A stretch of 59,422 bases of DNA. Source: Nitrosomonas supralitoralis (GTDB lineage Bacteria > Pseudomonadota > Gammaproteobacteria > Burkholderiales > Nitrosomonadaceae). Position numbers and translations under genes: made by a program. Shown here piece after piece: positions 28,558 through 36,525 of this stretch. The DNA is taken from the NCBI RefSeq assembly GCF_003011925.2, contig NZ_PXXU01000019.1, positions 1 to 59,422 on the forward strand, in the 5' to 3' direction. The notes beneath the pieces are model-generated. The model saw nothing but the letters and a program-made list of their open reading frames with translations, did no database searches and was not told where the DNA came from. Numbering within the stretch: position 1 is the first letter of the stretch; each line of letters opens with the position of its first letter.

Positions 28558-28902
28558 GTGGCGGTGAATCGATCAGATTCTTGCGCCACAATGATTTTTC
28601 GCGAGAGTGGCAAAATTATTGTGCAGGGTTCGGTCACGATTGATAATGTTGTGCTGCTGACACAAGAAGGAATTGCGCTGTTTGATGATCAGCCACTCAC
28701 TATTGATCTGGAGAAAGTGTCTGCAGTAGATTCAACCATTGTCAGCATGTTGCTTGAGTGGTTGCGTGCAACACGCAAACATACCCATAAGCTGCAGGTC
28801 ATTAATATGCCTGAAAGTCTCACAAGCCTGATCCAATTATATGGGGTGGCGGAATTAATTCCGATTCCGTTATCCCCGGTCACAGACCCAGGCAATCCTT
28901 GA
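28558..28902 (+). CDS. mlaB: STAS-domain protein MlaB
   Basis: STAS-domain subunit that binds MlaF and stabilises the Mla transporter. The motif LEKVSAVDSTIVSMLLEWLR matches STAS domains. 114 residues, GTG start three bases after the mlaC stop. Confidence 0.88.
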   Translation: MAVNRSDSCATMIFRESGKIIVQGSVTIDNVVLLTQEGIALFDDQPLTIDLEKVSAVDSTIVSMLLEWLRATRKHTHKLQVINMPESLTSLIQLYGVAELIPIPLSPVTDPGNP

Positions 28903-28951
28903 TCCGATGGGGTTTTGCTGTCGCTGAAGTTCTTGTCGTTAAATTCTTCTT

Positions 28952-29872
28952 ATGATGTTGTCTGCGATTGAAATCGAACGTGTGTGCAAAGACTTTGGGA
29001 GTGTGCGCGCATTAGTCGATATTGATCTGGAAATCCGTCCGGGAGAATTTTTTGCGCTGCTGGGCCCCAATGGTGCCGGAAAAACAACGTTGATCAATAT
29101 TATTGCCGGCTTGACTCTGGCCAATAGTGGCTCGGTCAATGTAATGGGGCACAACGTTATTACACAATACCAACAGGCGCGGCGGAGTCTGGGTGTAGTT
29201 CCCCAGGAATTGGTATATGATCCTTTTTTCAGTGTGCGCGAGGTTTTACTCATCCAATCGGGTTATTACGGAATAAAACACAATGCTCCCTGGGTGGACG
29301 AAATTATTGAACGCCTTGATTTAACCGACAAGGCCAATGCGAATATGCGCTCTTTATCCGGTGGCATGAAGCGGCGTGTTCTGGTTGCACAAGCGCTGGT
29401 ACACAAACCACCGGTCATTATTCTGGATGAGCCGACTGCGGGTGTGGATGTGGAATTACGCCAGACCCTATGGGATTTTATCAGGCAACTCAACCAGGAT
29501 GGACATACGATTGTTCTGACTACGCATTATCTGGAAGAAGCGGAAACCATGTGCAGCCGCGTGGCGATGCTCAAAGCAGGCAGGATTATTGCACTGGATA
29601 GCACGCAGAATCTGATTGGAAAATTGGCTGCAGTCAATTCGCTGAGAATAAGGTTGTCGCCTGATCATTTACCTTTGGCACTGCAGCAGCTCAAGCAAAG
29701 TTATTTTAATGGCCTGTATGAATTGCGAATAGACAATTATGCGCAAATAGAATTTATTTTGTCGGTTTTGAGATCTGAAAATACACACATTCAGGAAATG
29801 TACCTGCAGCAGCCTGATCTGGAAGATGCTTTTGTCAATCTCATCAGAAATAGCGGGAATAAATTACAATGA
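28952..29872 (+). CDS. ABC transporter ATP-binding protein, YadG-like
   Basis: ATPase subunit of an ABC-2 exporter. Walker A GPNGAGKTT, signature LSGGMKRRVLVAQALVHKP, Walker B VIILDEPTAGVDVE and switch LTTHYLEEAE are present, with a C-terminal regulatory part, total 306 residues. The substrate is unknown; YadGH-type exporters are frequent next to Mla genes in betaproteobacteria. It overlaps the permease by 4 bases (ATGA). Confidence 0.92.
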   Translation: MMLSAIEIERVCKDFGSVRALVDIDLEIRPGEFFALLGPNGAGKTTLINIIAGLTLANSGSVNVMGHNVITQYQQARRSLGVVPQELVYDPFFSVREVLLIQSGYYGIKHNAPWVDEIIERLDLTDKANANMRSLSGGMKRRVLVAQALVHKPPVIILDEPTAGVDVELRQTLWDFIRQLNQDGHTIVLTTHYLEEAETMCSRVAMLKAGRIIALDSTQNLIGKLAAVNSLRIRLSPDHLPLALQQLKQSYFNGLYELRIDNYAQIEFILSVLRSENTHIQEMYLQQPDLEDAFVNLIRNSGNKLQ

Positions 29873-30624
29873 CCGGTTTTTTTACCTTGCTGCATAAAGA
29901 ATTGCTGCGTTTCTGGAAAGTTGGTTTTCAAACCATCATAGCGCCGATGGTTTCTACTTTATTGTATCTGCTGGTTTTTTTTCACGTGTTAGAGACGCGG
30001 GTGGAAGTTTACCCGGATATAGCGTATGCCGTTTTTCTAATTCCTGGATTGATCATGATGTCAGTGATCCAGAATGCCTTTGCTAATTCATCTTCCAGCA
30101 TGATTCAATCCAAAATTAGCGGCAACATCGTTTTTGTACTGCTTTCGCCCATCACGTATCGTGCCATATTTTTTGCCTATATTCTGGCCTCCATTGTTCG
30201 GGGGCTTTTGGTGGGTCTCGGTGTTTATCTGGTCACATTGATATTTTTTGATATTCCGCTACTATTACCGCATTGGGCAATATTGTTTGTCATTCTGGGA
30301 AGTGCAATACTGGGCGCATTGGGATTAATTGCAGGAATTCTGGCAGATAAGTTTGATCAATTGGCCGCTTTTCAGAATTTTATAATTTTACCGCTCACGT
30401 TTTTATCAGGCGTTTTTTACACCATTCATTCGCTGCCAGCGGGTTGGCAGTATTTATCTCACCTTAATCCATTTTTTTATATGATTGATGGGTTTCGCTA
30501 CGGATTCTTTGGTGTATCGGATATTTCGCCTCATCTAAGCTTATTGATTGTATCTGTCAGCATGATAGCGATATCCGCTCTGACCATCAATTTGCTTAGA
30601 ACCGGATATAAGCTGAGACAGTAA
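29869..30624 (+). CDS. ABC-2 type permease, YadH-like
   Basis: Integral membrane partner of the preceding ATPase, 251 residues with six membrane segments and the ABC-2 motif (PLTFLSGVFYTIHSLPAGWQ). The ATGA overlap implies translational coupling. Substrate unknown. Confidence 0.92.
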   Translation: MTGFFTLLHKELLRFWKVGFQTIIAPMVSTLLYLLVFFHVLETRVEVYPDIAYAVFLIPGLIMMSVIQNAFANSSSSMIQSKISGNIVFVLLSPITYRAIFFAYILASIVRGLLVGLGVYLVTLIFFDIPLLLPHWAILFVILGSAILGALGLIAGILADKFDQLAAFQNFIILPLTFLSGVFYTIHSLPAGWQYLSHLNPFFYMIDGFRYGFFGVSDISPHLSLLIVSVSMIAISALTINLLRTGYKLRQ

Positions 30625-30672
30625 AATAGTAGCTGTACTTTAATTACTCATAATGTATGAAGGAGAATTGAA

Positions 30673-30918
30673 ATGCTTACCGCAGAGAACGTTAAAACAT
30701 ATATTGAATCATCGTTACCCTGTGAACATGTGCTGGTGGAGGGAGACGACGGGGTTCATTTTCATGCTCTGATCGTCAGTTCCGAATTTAAGGGGAAGAA
30801 TGTAGTGCAACAGCATCAGTTGGTATATAAATCACTGGGGGGGCGAATGAAGCAGGAGATTCATGCGCTATCGATGAAAACACTGACACCTGAGCAATGG
30901 ACAGCAGCATCACAATGA
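30673..30918 (+). CDS. BolA/IbaG family protein
   Basis: 81-residue BolA-fold protein (VEGDDGVHFHALIVSSEFKGKNVVQQHQLVYKSL). IbaG-type BolA proteins bind Fe-S clusters together with monothiol glutaredoxins. The His of HFHALIV and the absence of a C-terminal extension fit IbaG. It follows the mla/ABC genes after 48 bases with an AAGGAG ribosome site; in many proteobacteria bolA/ibaG lies between mla and murA, but murA is not here. Confidence 0.9.
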   Translation: MLTAENVKTYIESSLPCEHVLVEGDDGVHFHALIVSSEFKGKNVVQQHQLVYKSLGGRMKQEIHALSMKTLTPEQWTAASQ

Positions 30919-31005
30919 TTCAAGAAAACCGCTGACAATTTGGCTGACATCTTTCAATCGAAGGGTAACTTATAGCCACCCCCTATTTACTGATCTGGAA
31001 TTTCA

Positions 31006-31794
31006 TTGTTTAGAATACTTGGTGCCTTCGTCGGGTTTTTCATCTTTGGCTTTTTGGGCATCTTCCTGGGCTATTTTGTTGGAAGCTTTATAGATCGTTT
31101 TAACGCGTACGGTTCTGGTGGAATGAATCCATTCAATGCTGCGCGCCGTCAATCGGTTTTTCTGGAAACCGCTTTCATATTGATGGGCAAACTGGCCAAA
31201 TCGGATGGACGTGTTTCAGAAACTGAGGTGTCGCATGTGGAGCAATTCATGCAGAAACTTGGCATGACGCATGAACATCGATTAAAGGCCATTGCCTTAT
31301 TCAAGCAAGGTGCAACGATTAACTATGATGTTCATCCGCAATTAAATCAATTCCTCGCTGTATGTGGCGGGTCCAGTAACTTGAAACAGATGTTGCTGGT
31401 GTATTTAATTATCATGGGATTATCGGACGGACAGTTGAACTCCGCCGAAGAAGCGCTTTTGCGAGAGATCGCCGGGCGCCTTGGGTATCATCAGGCGGCA
31501 TTCGATCAGCTAATCGATATGGTGAAGAATCAAATGCACTTTGCCGGTGGGCAAACAAGCTCACCCAGTGCATTAGAGGACGCATACCGAGCGCTAGGTG
31601 TCAGTAATGATAGTACAGATCAGGAAATCAAGCGGGCGTATCGCAAATTAATGAGTCAATATCATCCGGACAAATTGATGGGGCAGGGCGTGCCGGAGGA
31701 AATGGTCGCGATGGCCACTGAGCAAGCCAAAGAAGTGCAGACTGCTTATGATTTAATCAAAAGAAATCGAGACCAGAATCGCTCGGCTTCTTAA
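31006..31794 (+). CDS. djlA: DnaJ-like membrane co-chaperone DjlA
   Basis: An N-terminal membrane helix with glycine zipper (LGAFVGFFIFGFLGIFLGYFVGSFIDRF), a TerB domain (residues about 50-165) and a C-terminal J domain (AYRALGVSNDSTDQEIKRAY, with HPD in YHPDKL) give the DjlA architecture. It would recruit DnaK to the membrane. The start appears to be TTG 31006, since no ATG fits upstream of the membrane helix. It contrasts with the HPD-less J domains at 12696. Confidence 0.9.
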   Translation: MFRILGAFVGFFIFGFLGIFLGYFVGSFIDRFNAYGSGGMNPFNAARRQSVFLETAFILMGKLAKSDGRVSETEVSHVEQFMQKLGMTHEHRLKAIALFKQGATINYDVHPQLNQFLAVCGGSSNLKQMLLVYLIIMGLSDGQLNSAEEALLREIAGRLGYHQAAFDQLIDMVKNQMHFAGGQTSSPSALEDAYRALGVSNDSTDQEIKRAYRKLMSQYHPDKLMGQGVPEEMVAMATEQAKEVQTAYDLIKRNRDQNRSAS

Positions 31795-31818
31795 AAGAAT
31801 CGGAAACGTAATCGAATT

Positions 31819-32427
31819 ATGAAACCGCTCCTGTACACATTCCGCCGCTGTCCCTATGCGATGCGTGCCCGATTGGCCATTAAAATCAGCGGAGTCGAAG
31901 TAGCGATGCAGGAAGTCAGTCTGCGCGCCAAACCGAAAGAAATGCTTGAATGTTCACCGAAAGGCACTGTGCCGGTGTTAAAGTTTGCCGATGGCAGAGT
32001 ACTTGAACAAAGTCTGGACATCATGCAATGGGCGCTTTCCATCAATGATCCTGAGCATTGGCTGGAGGATGATCAGGAAAAATCGAACGAACTCATGTCC
32101 TTGATCAAGCAAAATGACGAATCGTTTAAACCGGCGTTGGATCTTTATAAATATGCCGTCCGCTTTCCGGAGCATTCCGAAGCTTATTACCGCGAACAGG
32201 CCGAACCCTTTTTAGCTGACCTGAATGCACGGCTGACTAAGGACGGCTACCTGCTGTATGGCCGCTATACATTGGCTGATATGGCCATCTTTCCTTTCGT
32301 CCGGCAGTTTTGCAATGTTAATCCGGATTGGTTTTATGCTTCACAATATGATTATCTGATTCAATGGCTGAATCGTTTGGTTGAATCTGAATTGTTTCAA
32401 AGCGTAATGCAGAAAGAAGCTGATTAA
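31819..32427 (+). CDS. Glutathione S-transferase-like protein
   Basis: 202 residues with an N-terminal thioredoxin-fold half (YTFRRCPYAMRARLAIKISG, with a single Cys as in glutaredoxin-2/GST-omega types; CSPKGTVPVLKFADGRVLEQSLDIMQW) and an all-helical C-terminal half with the N-capping motif LADMAIFPFVRQF. It probably binds glutathione as a thiol transferase. Substrate unknown. The dispersed repeat begins eight bases after its stop. Confidence 0.87.
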   Translation: MKPLLYTFRRCPYAMRARLAIKISGVEVAMQEVSLRAKPKEMLECSPKGTVPVLKFADGRVLEQSLDIMQWALSINDPEHWLEDDQEKSNELMSLIKQNDESFKPALDLYKYAVRFPEHSEAYYREQAEPFLADLNARLTKDGYLLYGRYTLADMAIFPFVRQFCNVNPDWFYASQYDYLIQWLNRLVESELFQSVMQKEAD

Positions 32428-32434
32428 CAGACTG

Positions 32435-32570
32435 AGGCGGCTGAAAAACGTATTCGAGGCAGTTGATACAAGGCAAAAGCAGGCGAAAAGCGCAGTTTAT
32501 GCTTAATAAATGAGCATTGTGAACCTGTTTTTAACACCGGAAGCAACGCAGATAGTTTTTCAACGGCCTG
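32435..32570 (+). repeat. Dispersed repeat, copy 2 (about 136 bp, inverted ends)
   Basis: The ends are imperfect inverted repeats: AGGCGGCTGAAAAAC at the left and GTTTTTCAACGGCCT at the right, matching at 12 of 15 positions. The right half matches the copy at 7762-7830 in inverse orientation. There is no internal gene. It looks like a MITE-like or REP-like element and marks the left edge of the integron remnant. Confidence 0.75.
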
Positions 32571-32698
32571 ATAGGACGCCTTGCCACCTGCCTGTAAATG
32601 CGAGTGCGCCTAGTCAATGACGGTTGGTGTGCGACCCGGGGGCAGAGTCGTCTGAGCTCGACGCCAACAAGCCCGCTGCAAACTGGTAGCGAAAATAT

Positions 32699-32944
32699 TC
32701 ATTCTCTTTTTCGAATTCGAACGACCAATCTGGCTAAAAGGGCGAGTGCCACAAACCAGCAAATGGCCGCAAAAGACCATTGCAAAAGCGGAAGCTGCCA
32801 GCGAAAGTAACCGAGGACACTTCCTGTTCCCGCGAGCGCTAGTAAACCTACAACAAACGCCGCACGATAGGGGCGCCGAAGTGACCACGCAATTGCGTTC
32901 CGCCAATCTGATCGCCGCACGGTGTTGTATTCTTCGACGTTCAT
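32699..32944 (-). CDS. Small two-helix membrane protein in an integron cassette position
   Basis: 81 residues, no family recognised. Two hydrophobic helices are present (YRAAFVVGLLALAGTGSVLG and LLQWSFAAICWFVALALLARL) with an Arg/Lys-rich tail. The ATG lies 14 bases after the attC 3' core (32965-32959), which is the usual layout of a gene cassette. No attC could be found on its 3' side, so its own recombination site may have been lost when the dispersed repeat region was joined. Confidence 0.6.
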   Translation of the reverse strand: MNVEEYNTVRRSDWRNAIAWSLRRPYRAAFVVGLLALAGTGSVLGYFRWQLPLLQWSFAAICWFVALALLARLVVRIRKRE

Positions 32945-32958
32945 GATCTGATGGTGCG

Positions 32959-33051
32959 GCCTAACGCAGAGTTAAGAGACGCACGATGCGTAGCATTGGG
33001 CGTCCTGTGGAGGTACTTGATGCCGGAACGTACTTGAGCATTTTGTTATGT
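32959..33051 (-). other. Integron attC site (93 bp)
   Basis: On the minus strand it begins ACATAAC, with inner pairs AATGCTCAAG and CTTAACTC, and ends in the core GTTAGGC. The 5' core departs from RYYYAAC at one base. The arrangement is typical of a 59-base-element attC. It separates the 39-codon ORF unit from the small membrane protein. Confidence 0.7.
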
Positions 33052-33258
33052 GATTTCATGGGCGCCCAATTTCGTGCATTAACCAATTTTTAAGGTTGAC
33101 CTGGTTTTTTGTTTGGTCGAATTCAAAAGTTATCATGGTATATAAATTCTATCTTTACCGCACAAAAATCTAGGAATGTGTTTTGACGCCACCGTTCGCG
33201 GTGAGGCGGGCACAACGACTCGATCAAGGAGGTAGCTGCCAGCGACAGCATATCGGCG
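33052..33258. other. Non-coding tail of a cassette-like unit
   Basis: About 200 bases between the 39-codon ORF and the attC. No ORF, hairpin array or RNA gene was recognised. Confidence 0.4.
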
Positions 33259-33378
33259 TCAGAACTTCGTGCTTTTTACAAAGGCGCTCAACAAAATTGC
33301 ACTTAATTCATCTGTGCTATTATTAATTCCAGGACTGATACCTTGTTGTATGCAAACGGATTTTCTTTCTGTGGTCAT
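33259..33378 (-). CDS. Possible 39-residue cassette ORF
   Basis: Starts at an ATG directly after the attC remnant 33381-33437, where cassette genes usually begin, and reads MTTERKSVCIQQ...DELSAILLSAFVKSTKF. Its nucleotide stretch around DELSAILL resembles 36480-36520 (read on the minus strand as DELDIILF), so both may come from one cassette family. No ribosome site is evident. Low confidence as a real gene. Confidence 0.3.
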   Translation of the reverse strand: MTTERKSVCIQQGISPGINNSTDELSAILLSAFVKSTKF

Positions 33379-33380
33379 AT

Positions 33381-33437
33381 CGTTCGAGCTAACCGGGCGG
33401 TCCGCCGTTGACGCTCCGGTTGAGCGAATGGTTAGGC
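33381..33437 (-). other. attC remnant downstream of the mrr-like cassette
   Basis: On the minus strand it begins with the core GCCTAAC six bases after the mrr-like stop, then CTCAACCGG, a short central part and CGGTTAGCTCGAAC. Typical sites continue GTTAGGC here, but this one continues GATATGA. The right core is therefore lost or replaced, and the site is probably inactive or the scar of an unusual junction. Confidence 0.65.
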
Positions 33438-33443
33438 ATCGCC

Positions 33444-34355
33444 TTACGACTCCTCGAAGTAATCTGAGTCGATCCTCTTGACTACGTATGTTGCGGCTGG
33501 AGAGACACCAACGTCAAAGTCGATCATCAGGCCGGCGAGTTGCTTGCCGTCGATGAGTACGACCTTTGTATCGATGCGCGTTGCGTAGTCAGCGGCCTCG
33601 GCGGTGTAACTGGAAGTTGTGATGAATACGCCCTTCTTTGCACGATGTCCTTGTAGAGCGCCGACGAATTTCTGAATCTCAGGCCTACCGACTGACCCCT
33701 GCCAACGCTTTGCTTGGATGAAGATCGTGTCGAGTCCGAGTCTATCTTCCTTAATAATTCCGTCGATTCCACCGTCGCCAGTTTGCCCGATTCGTTCCCC
33801 TGCGTCTCGACGTGAGCCGCCGTAACCCATCTTGACAAGCAACTCTACGACGAGTTGCTCGAAGAATGTTGGTGAGCAACCGAGAATGCGACTAAGGAGT
33901 TCCACAGCGAGTTGTTCGCGTAAGCCCTGGTGCGCGAGTTCGATTGCCTCCTCCGGTGTGGTCTTTGATTGCGGTAGCTCGGCTACTGCCACAGCGCCGT
34001 TCTGCGGTTTTGAGGCCTCGCGAAACTCGATGAACTCGGGGAATTGTTCCAGGTACTTGACGTCGATCCTACTCGGGTTCGAGGCAAGCGTCTTGAGGCC
34101 GCGCTCAGTAATCTTGAACACCGCGCGTTTTGGCGATTCAAGGAGAGCTGCCTTCTTCAGGTATGTGCGCGCCCACCCAATCCGGTTCTTGAAGATGCCC
34201 TGTTGACCAGAAGGCAGAAGCTCGGCGCGCTCCGCCGGGGTCAGTTTGAAGTGCCCTGCCAGGCTCTCTTCAGCATCGCGAAGAGTGTGTTCTGTTCCAT
34301 CGGATAGATACCGGAGAAACGGAAGCATGCAGGTCTGATAGTCGGGAATGGCCAT
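33444..34355 (-). CDS. mrr: Mrr-type restriction endonuclease in a gene cassette
   Basis: 303 residues, as long as E. coli Mrr, a methylation-dependent type IV restriction enzyme. The N-terminal winged-helix Mrr_N part is at about 1-90 (FKNRIGWARTYLKKAALLESPKRAVFKIT). The catalytic domain is at about 160-290 with GDGGIDG (D198) and the PD-(D/E)XK variant QAK (Q214, K216). The gene is flanked by attC sequences on both sides, so it is an integron cassette. GC is somewhat above background. Confidence 0.88.
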   Translation of the reverse strand: MAIPDYQTCMLPFLRYLSDGTEHTLRDAEESLAGHFKLTPAERAELLPSGQQGIFKNRIGWARTYLKKAALLESPKRAVFKITERGLKTLASNPSRIDVKYLEQFPEFIEFREASKPQNGAVAVAELPQSKTTPEEAIELAHQGLREQLAVELLSRILGCSPTFFEQLVVELLVKMGYGGSRRDAGERIGQTGDGGIDGIIKEDRLGLDTIFIQAKRWQGSVGRPEIQKFVGALQGHRAKKGVFITTSSYTAEAADYATRIDTKVVLIDGKQLAGLMIDFDVGVSPAATYVVKRIDSDYFEES

Positions 34356-34389
34356 TTTGTTGAGGATAGCGGAGGATGGTGCCTGCGAT

Positions 34390-34488
34390 ACCTAACGCCT
34401 GAGTTCAGGGGCGTTTGAGGTGATGCCCATTTTTGCGGTAGCAAAAATGGGCAGCGGGTCAAACGTCCCTTGCAACGATTTGTTAGCT
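34390..34488 (-). other. Integron attC site (99 bp), well preserved
   Basis: On the minus strand: AGCTAAC ... TGAACTCAGGC ... GTTAGGT, with nested arms including CGTTTGA pairs and a perfect 12-bp central hairpin (GCCCATTTTTGC at 34425-34436, its complement at 34441-34452). The stop codon of the upstream nuclease gene lies in the left core. This is the clearest attC in the window. Confidence 0.85.
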
Positions 34489-35718
34489 TTCATTTGCGAG
34501 GTGTGCCAGCCAGTCATCAGAAGTGACCAATTTTCCACATTCAAACCACAACACTCCAATTCCCATTGCAGAAAGAAAAAGACGGTCCCTTGATTCAGGC
34601 ATTGACGGTAAAAGTATCGCAAGATGTGCTTCATCAACGTCTCCGCCAATTACGTACCAATAGTGATACAACTGACCAACAGCCATTCTTATATTTGCGC
34701 TATTGGTAGTGCTTTTGGTCTCAACTAAAAGGTCATTCTTCTCACCATCGTAATTCTTAACCAGAACGTCGAACATGCAATCTTCACTGTCACCTTCAAT
34801 GAGCAAGTAATCTTCCATGACATCAAGAAATGCGTTGGTAAGCTGGTTGTGCAGGCGCCGATGAACCCGTTTTCCGCTACGTGATATCACATCCACATCT
34901 GACTCGTCCTTTAGCGAAAGTTGAGTGACGGTCTTTGTGTCTTTTCGAGCCAACAAGCGCTTCGTGGGGGCTCTTGTCGACGTCCGAACGAAGTCCACAG
35001 CATCGCGCCCCATCGCCCTGCCAACTTGATCTAAATCTGCAGCGTCGGAAATTCCAGACTCGCCAATCATGCCCGACATCGCCGCGAACTGATTCGACAG
35101 TGAAGACCCCACCACATTAAGCGAAACAAGCACATTCTGAACCCATTCATTTCCGTTTATCAGTGGGAAACAGACATCCGGATCGAGTGAGAATAGTGCC
35201 GGCGTGACAAAATATTCTGCTTTCATCAATTGTTCAGGATGATTTGCTTTCGGAATACCCGGCAGGCATTCGAGCCTAGCGATCAGCTTCCTTCTGTCAC
35301 CAATGCTCGTTGCTTGAAACGCAGCGAAAAAAAGCTGCTCCAACTCTTTATGATGTTCTTCTATCCACCCTCGGACGCTGTTCCGATAAGCCCCATAGAA
35401 GTTAGTAAATCCCGTGTGGCGGCGAACAAGCCCGCCAATTTCTGTCGATCCAGTTATTGCCACGCACTGCTGTGCCACTTCATCAAGCGAATGACCTGCA
35501 AAGTTAATACTAAGCGCATTTCCAAGTGCGGGAATCTTGGTGCTTTCAATATATGCAGGATTATCTCCTTCGTAGCTATTTGTAATCCAAGCTAGTTTGG
35601 CAAGACCAAATACATTTTCAGGGCTCGTTGAATTAGTGTTAAATACATGACGCGCGACGACCCGCACCAATCTATTTGTGTCTCTTTCTCTTTCGGCCCA
35701 GTTAATCGACACGTGCAC
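34483..35718 (-). CDS. Cassette-borne protein with PD-(D/E)XK-like nuclease domain
   Basis: 411 residues; no family recognised for the first ~290. Residues 310-355 look like a PD-(D/E)XK core: D317 (CMFDVLVKNY), E333-x-K335 (LLVETKS) and a QxxxY motif, Q349-Y353 (GQLYHY), as in RecB-like nucleases. The start overlaps the upstream GIY-YIG gene by 17 bases, so both are made from one mRNA and probably act together. The stop is inside the attC core. A restriction or anti-phage role is an inference from two nuclease folds in one cassette. Confidence 0.7.
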   Translation of the reverse strand: MHVSINWAERERDTNRLVRVVARHVFNTNSTSPENVFGLAKLAWITNSYEGDNPAYIESTKIPALGNALSINFAGHSLDEVAQQCVAITGSTEIGGLVRRHTGFTNFYGAYRNSVRGWIEEHHKELEQLFFAAFQATSIGDRRKLIARLECLPGIPKANHPEQLMKAEYFVTPALFSLDPDVCFPLINGNEWVQNVLVSLNVVGSSLSNQFAAMSGMIGESGISDAADLDQVGRAMGRDAVDFVRTSTRAPTKRLLARKDTKTVTQLSLKDESDVDVISRSGKRVHRRLHNQLTNAFLDVMEDYLLIEGDSEDCMFDVLVKNYDGEKNDLLVETKSTTNSANIRMAVGQLYHYWYVIGGDVDEAHLAILLPSMPESRDRLFLSAMGIGVLWFECGKLVTSDDWLAHLANES

Positions 35719-36142
35719 TATTCCTTATGTGGAAACTCATGCCCAGAGAATTGAGTGGAGATTCAAGTCTTCTAAGCAAGAACTCCTCAATTGCGGGCGC
35801 TTCAAATGCTCGATCCTTTGGAACGGCAATGGTTGCGATGTAACGAACATCTTTGAACGTATCGTTCTTTGCAACCCCTTTGCCAAGAACCTTATCTCCC
35901 CACCTGAAATAGTCTCCGAGACGATGGCCAATCGTCCTACCACACGACGCCTTCCCAACGCGCAGAACAATACCAGCCTCATTTAGCAAGACGTAGACAC
36001 CAGCGCTCCCGGCGTTGGGGTAGGTGGAAGCGAACGATGTGTGCAGGTCGTAGGGCTCGCTGACCGAGAGCAAAAGCCCCGGCCGAGGGAAGCTGCTGCT
36101 TAGTTCTAGGACCGCAGCCCTGACATCTTCGAGAGTGCTCAT
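35702..36142 (-). CDS. GIY-YIG nuclease-like protein, first cassette gene
   Basis: 146 residues. A GIY-YIG fold is suggested by GVYVLL (48-53), IVLRVGKAS (58-66, in place of YIGK), the likely catalytic Arg in IGHRLGDYF (R74), and Glu in APAIEEFLLRRL (119-120). The C-terminal SPLNS fits the family. It begins 11 bases after the attI-like core at 36159-36153, so it sits in the first-cassette position, where expression from an integron promoter would be strongest. It overlaps the PD-(D/E)XK gene. Confidence 0.78.
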   Translation of the reverse strand: MSTLEDVRAAVLELSSSFPRPGLLLSVSEPYDLHTSFASTYPNAGSAGVYVLLNEAGIVLRVGKASCGRTIGHRLGDYFRWGDKVLGKGVAKNDTFKDVRYIATIAVPKDRAFEAPAIEEFLLRRLESPLNSLGMSFHIRNSARVD

Positions 36143-36152
36143 GCTACTTGGC

Positions 36153-36250
36153 CACTAACGTAATATATAAGACATTTTGTCCAATAATCTTGTATGTGAT
36201 GTCGTATAATCGTAGTTGTGATTAATTATGATCATGTATTTTAATATAAA
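36153..36250 (-). other. attI-like site and promoter region, copy 1
   Basis: The segment TAACGTAAT...GTCCAATAATCT is shared with copy 2 at 36855-36960 over about 90 bases. The minus strand reads ACGTTAGTG at the cassette junction, which fits an attI crossover (G/TTAG). An integrase-gene start lies just to the right and points away, as in integrons. Confidence 0.7.
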
Positions 36251-36271
36251 TCCAAGAATTGAATAAAGTAA

Positions 36272-36432
36272 ATGATACAAGTAAATACGACAGTGCCGCC
36301 CGCAAAGAAACTGCTTGATCAAGTCCGTGAGAAAATAAGATATAAGCACTATAGTTTAAGTACGGAAAAAACTTATATTTCTTAAATTTATTTTTCATGG
36401 TAAGCGTCATCCGGCTGAAATGGGCGCAAAAC
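36272..36432 (+). pseudogene. intI: Truncated integron integrase gene, copy 1
   Basis: ATG 36272 reads MIQVNTTVPPAKKLLDQVRE, then KIRYKHYSLSTEKTYIS, a typical IntI N-terminus, then stop. In the next frame it goes on KFIFHGKRHPAEMGAK, the diagnostic integron-integrase stretch FHGKRHP. A small deletion has shifted the frame near 36383, and the gene is cut at about 36432. The catalytic C-terminal domain is absent, so it cannot be active. Confidence 0.85.
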
Positions 36433-36525
36433 CAGGGTCAGGTACCGAATTGCGAATCCAAGACAGGTGATACGCACATCACAAGGTCGTTAAACAAAAT
36501 TATATCTAATTCATCGGTTATATCC

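Noticed and set aside
32610..32906. 98-codon alternative frame overlapping the small membrane-protein gene
   Set aside because: The frame at 32699-32944 starts right after an attC core and encodes clear membrane helices; the alternative has no such support.
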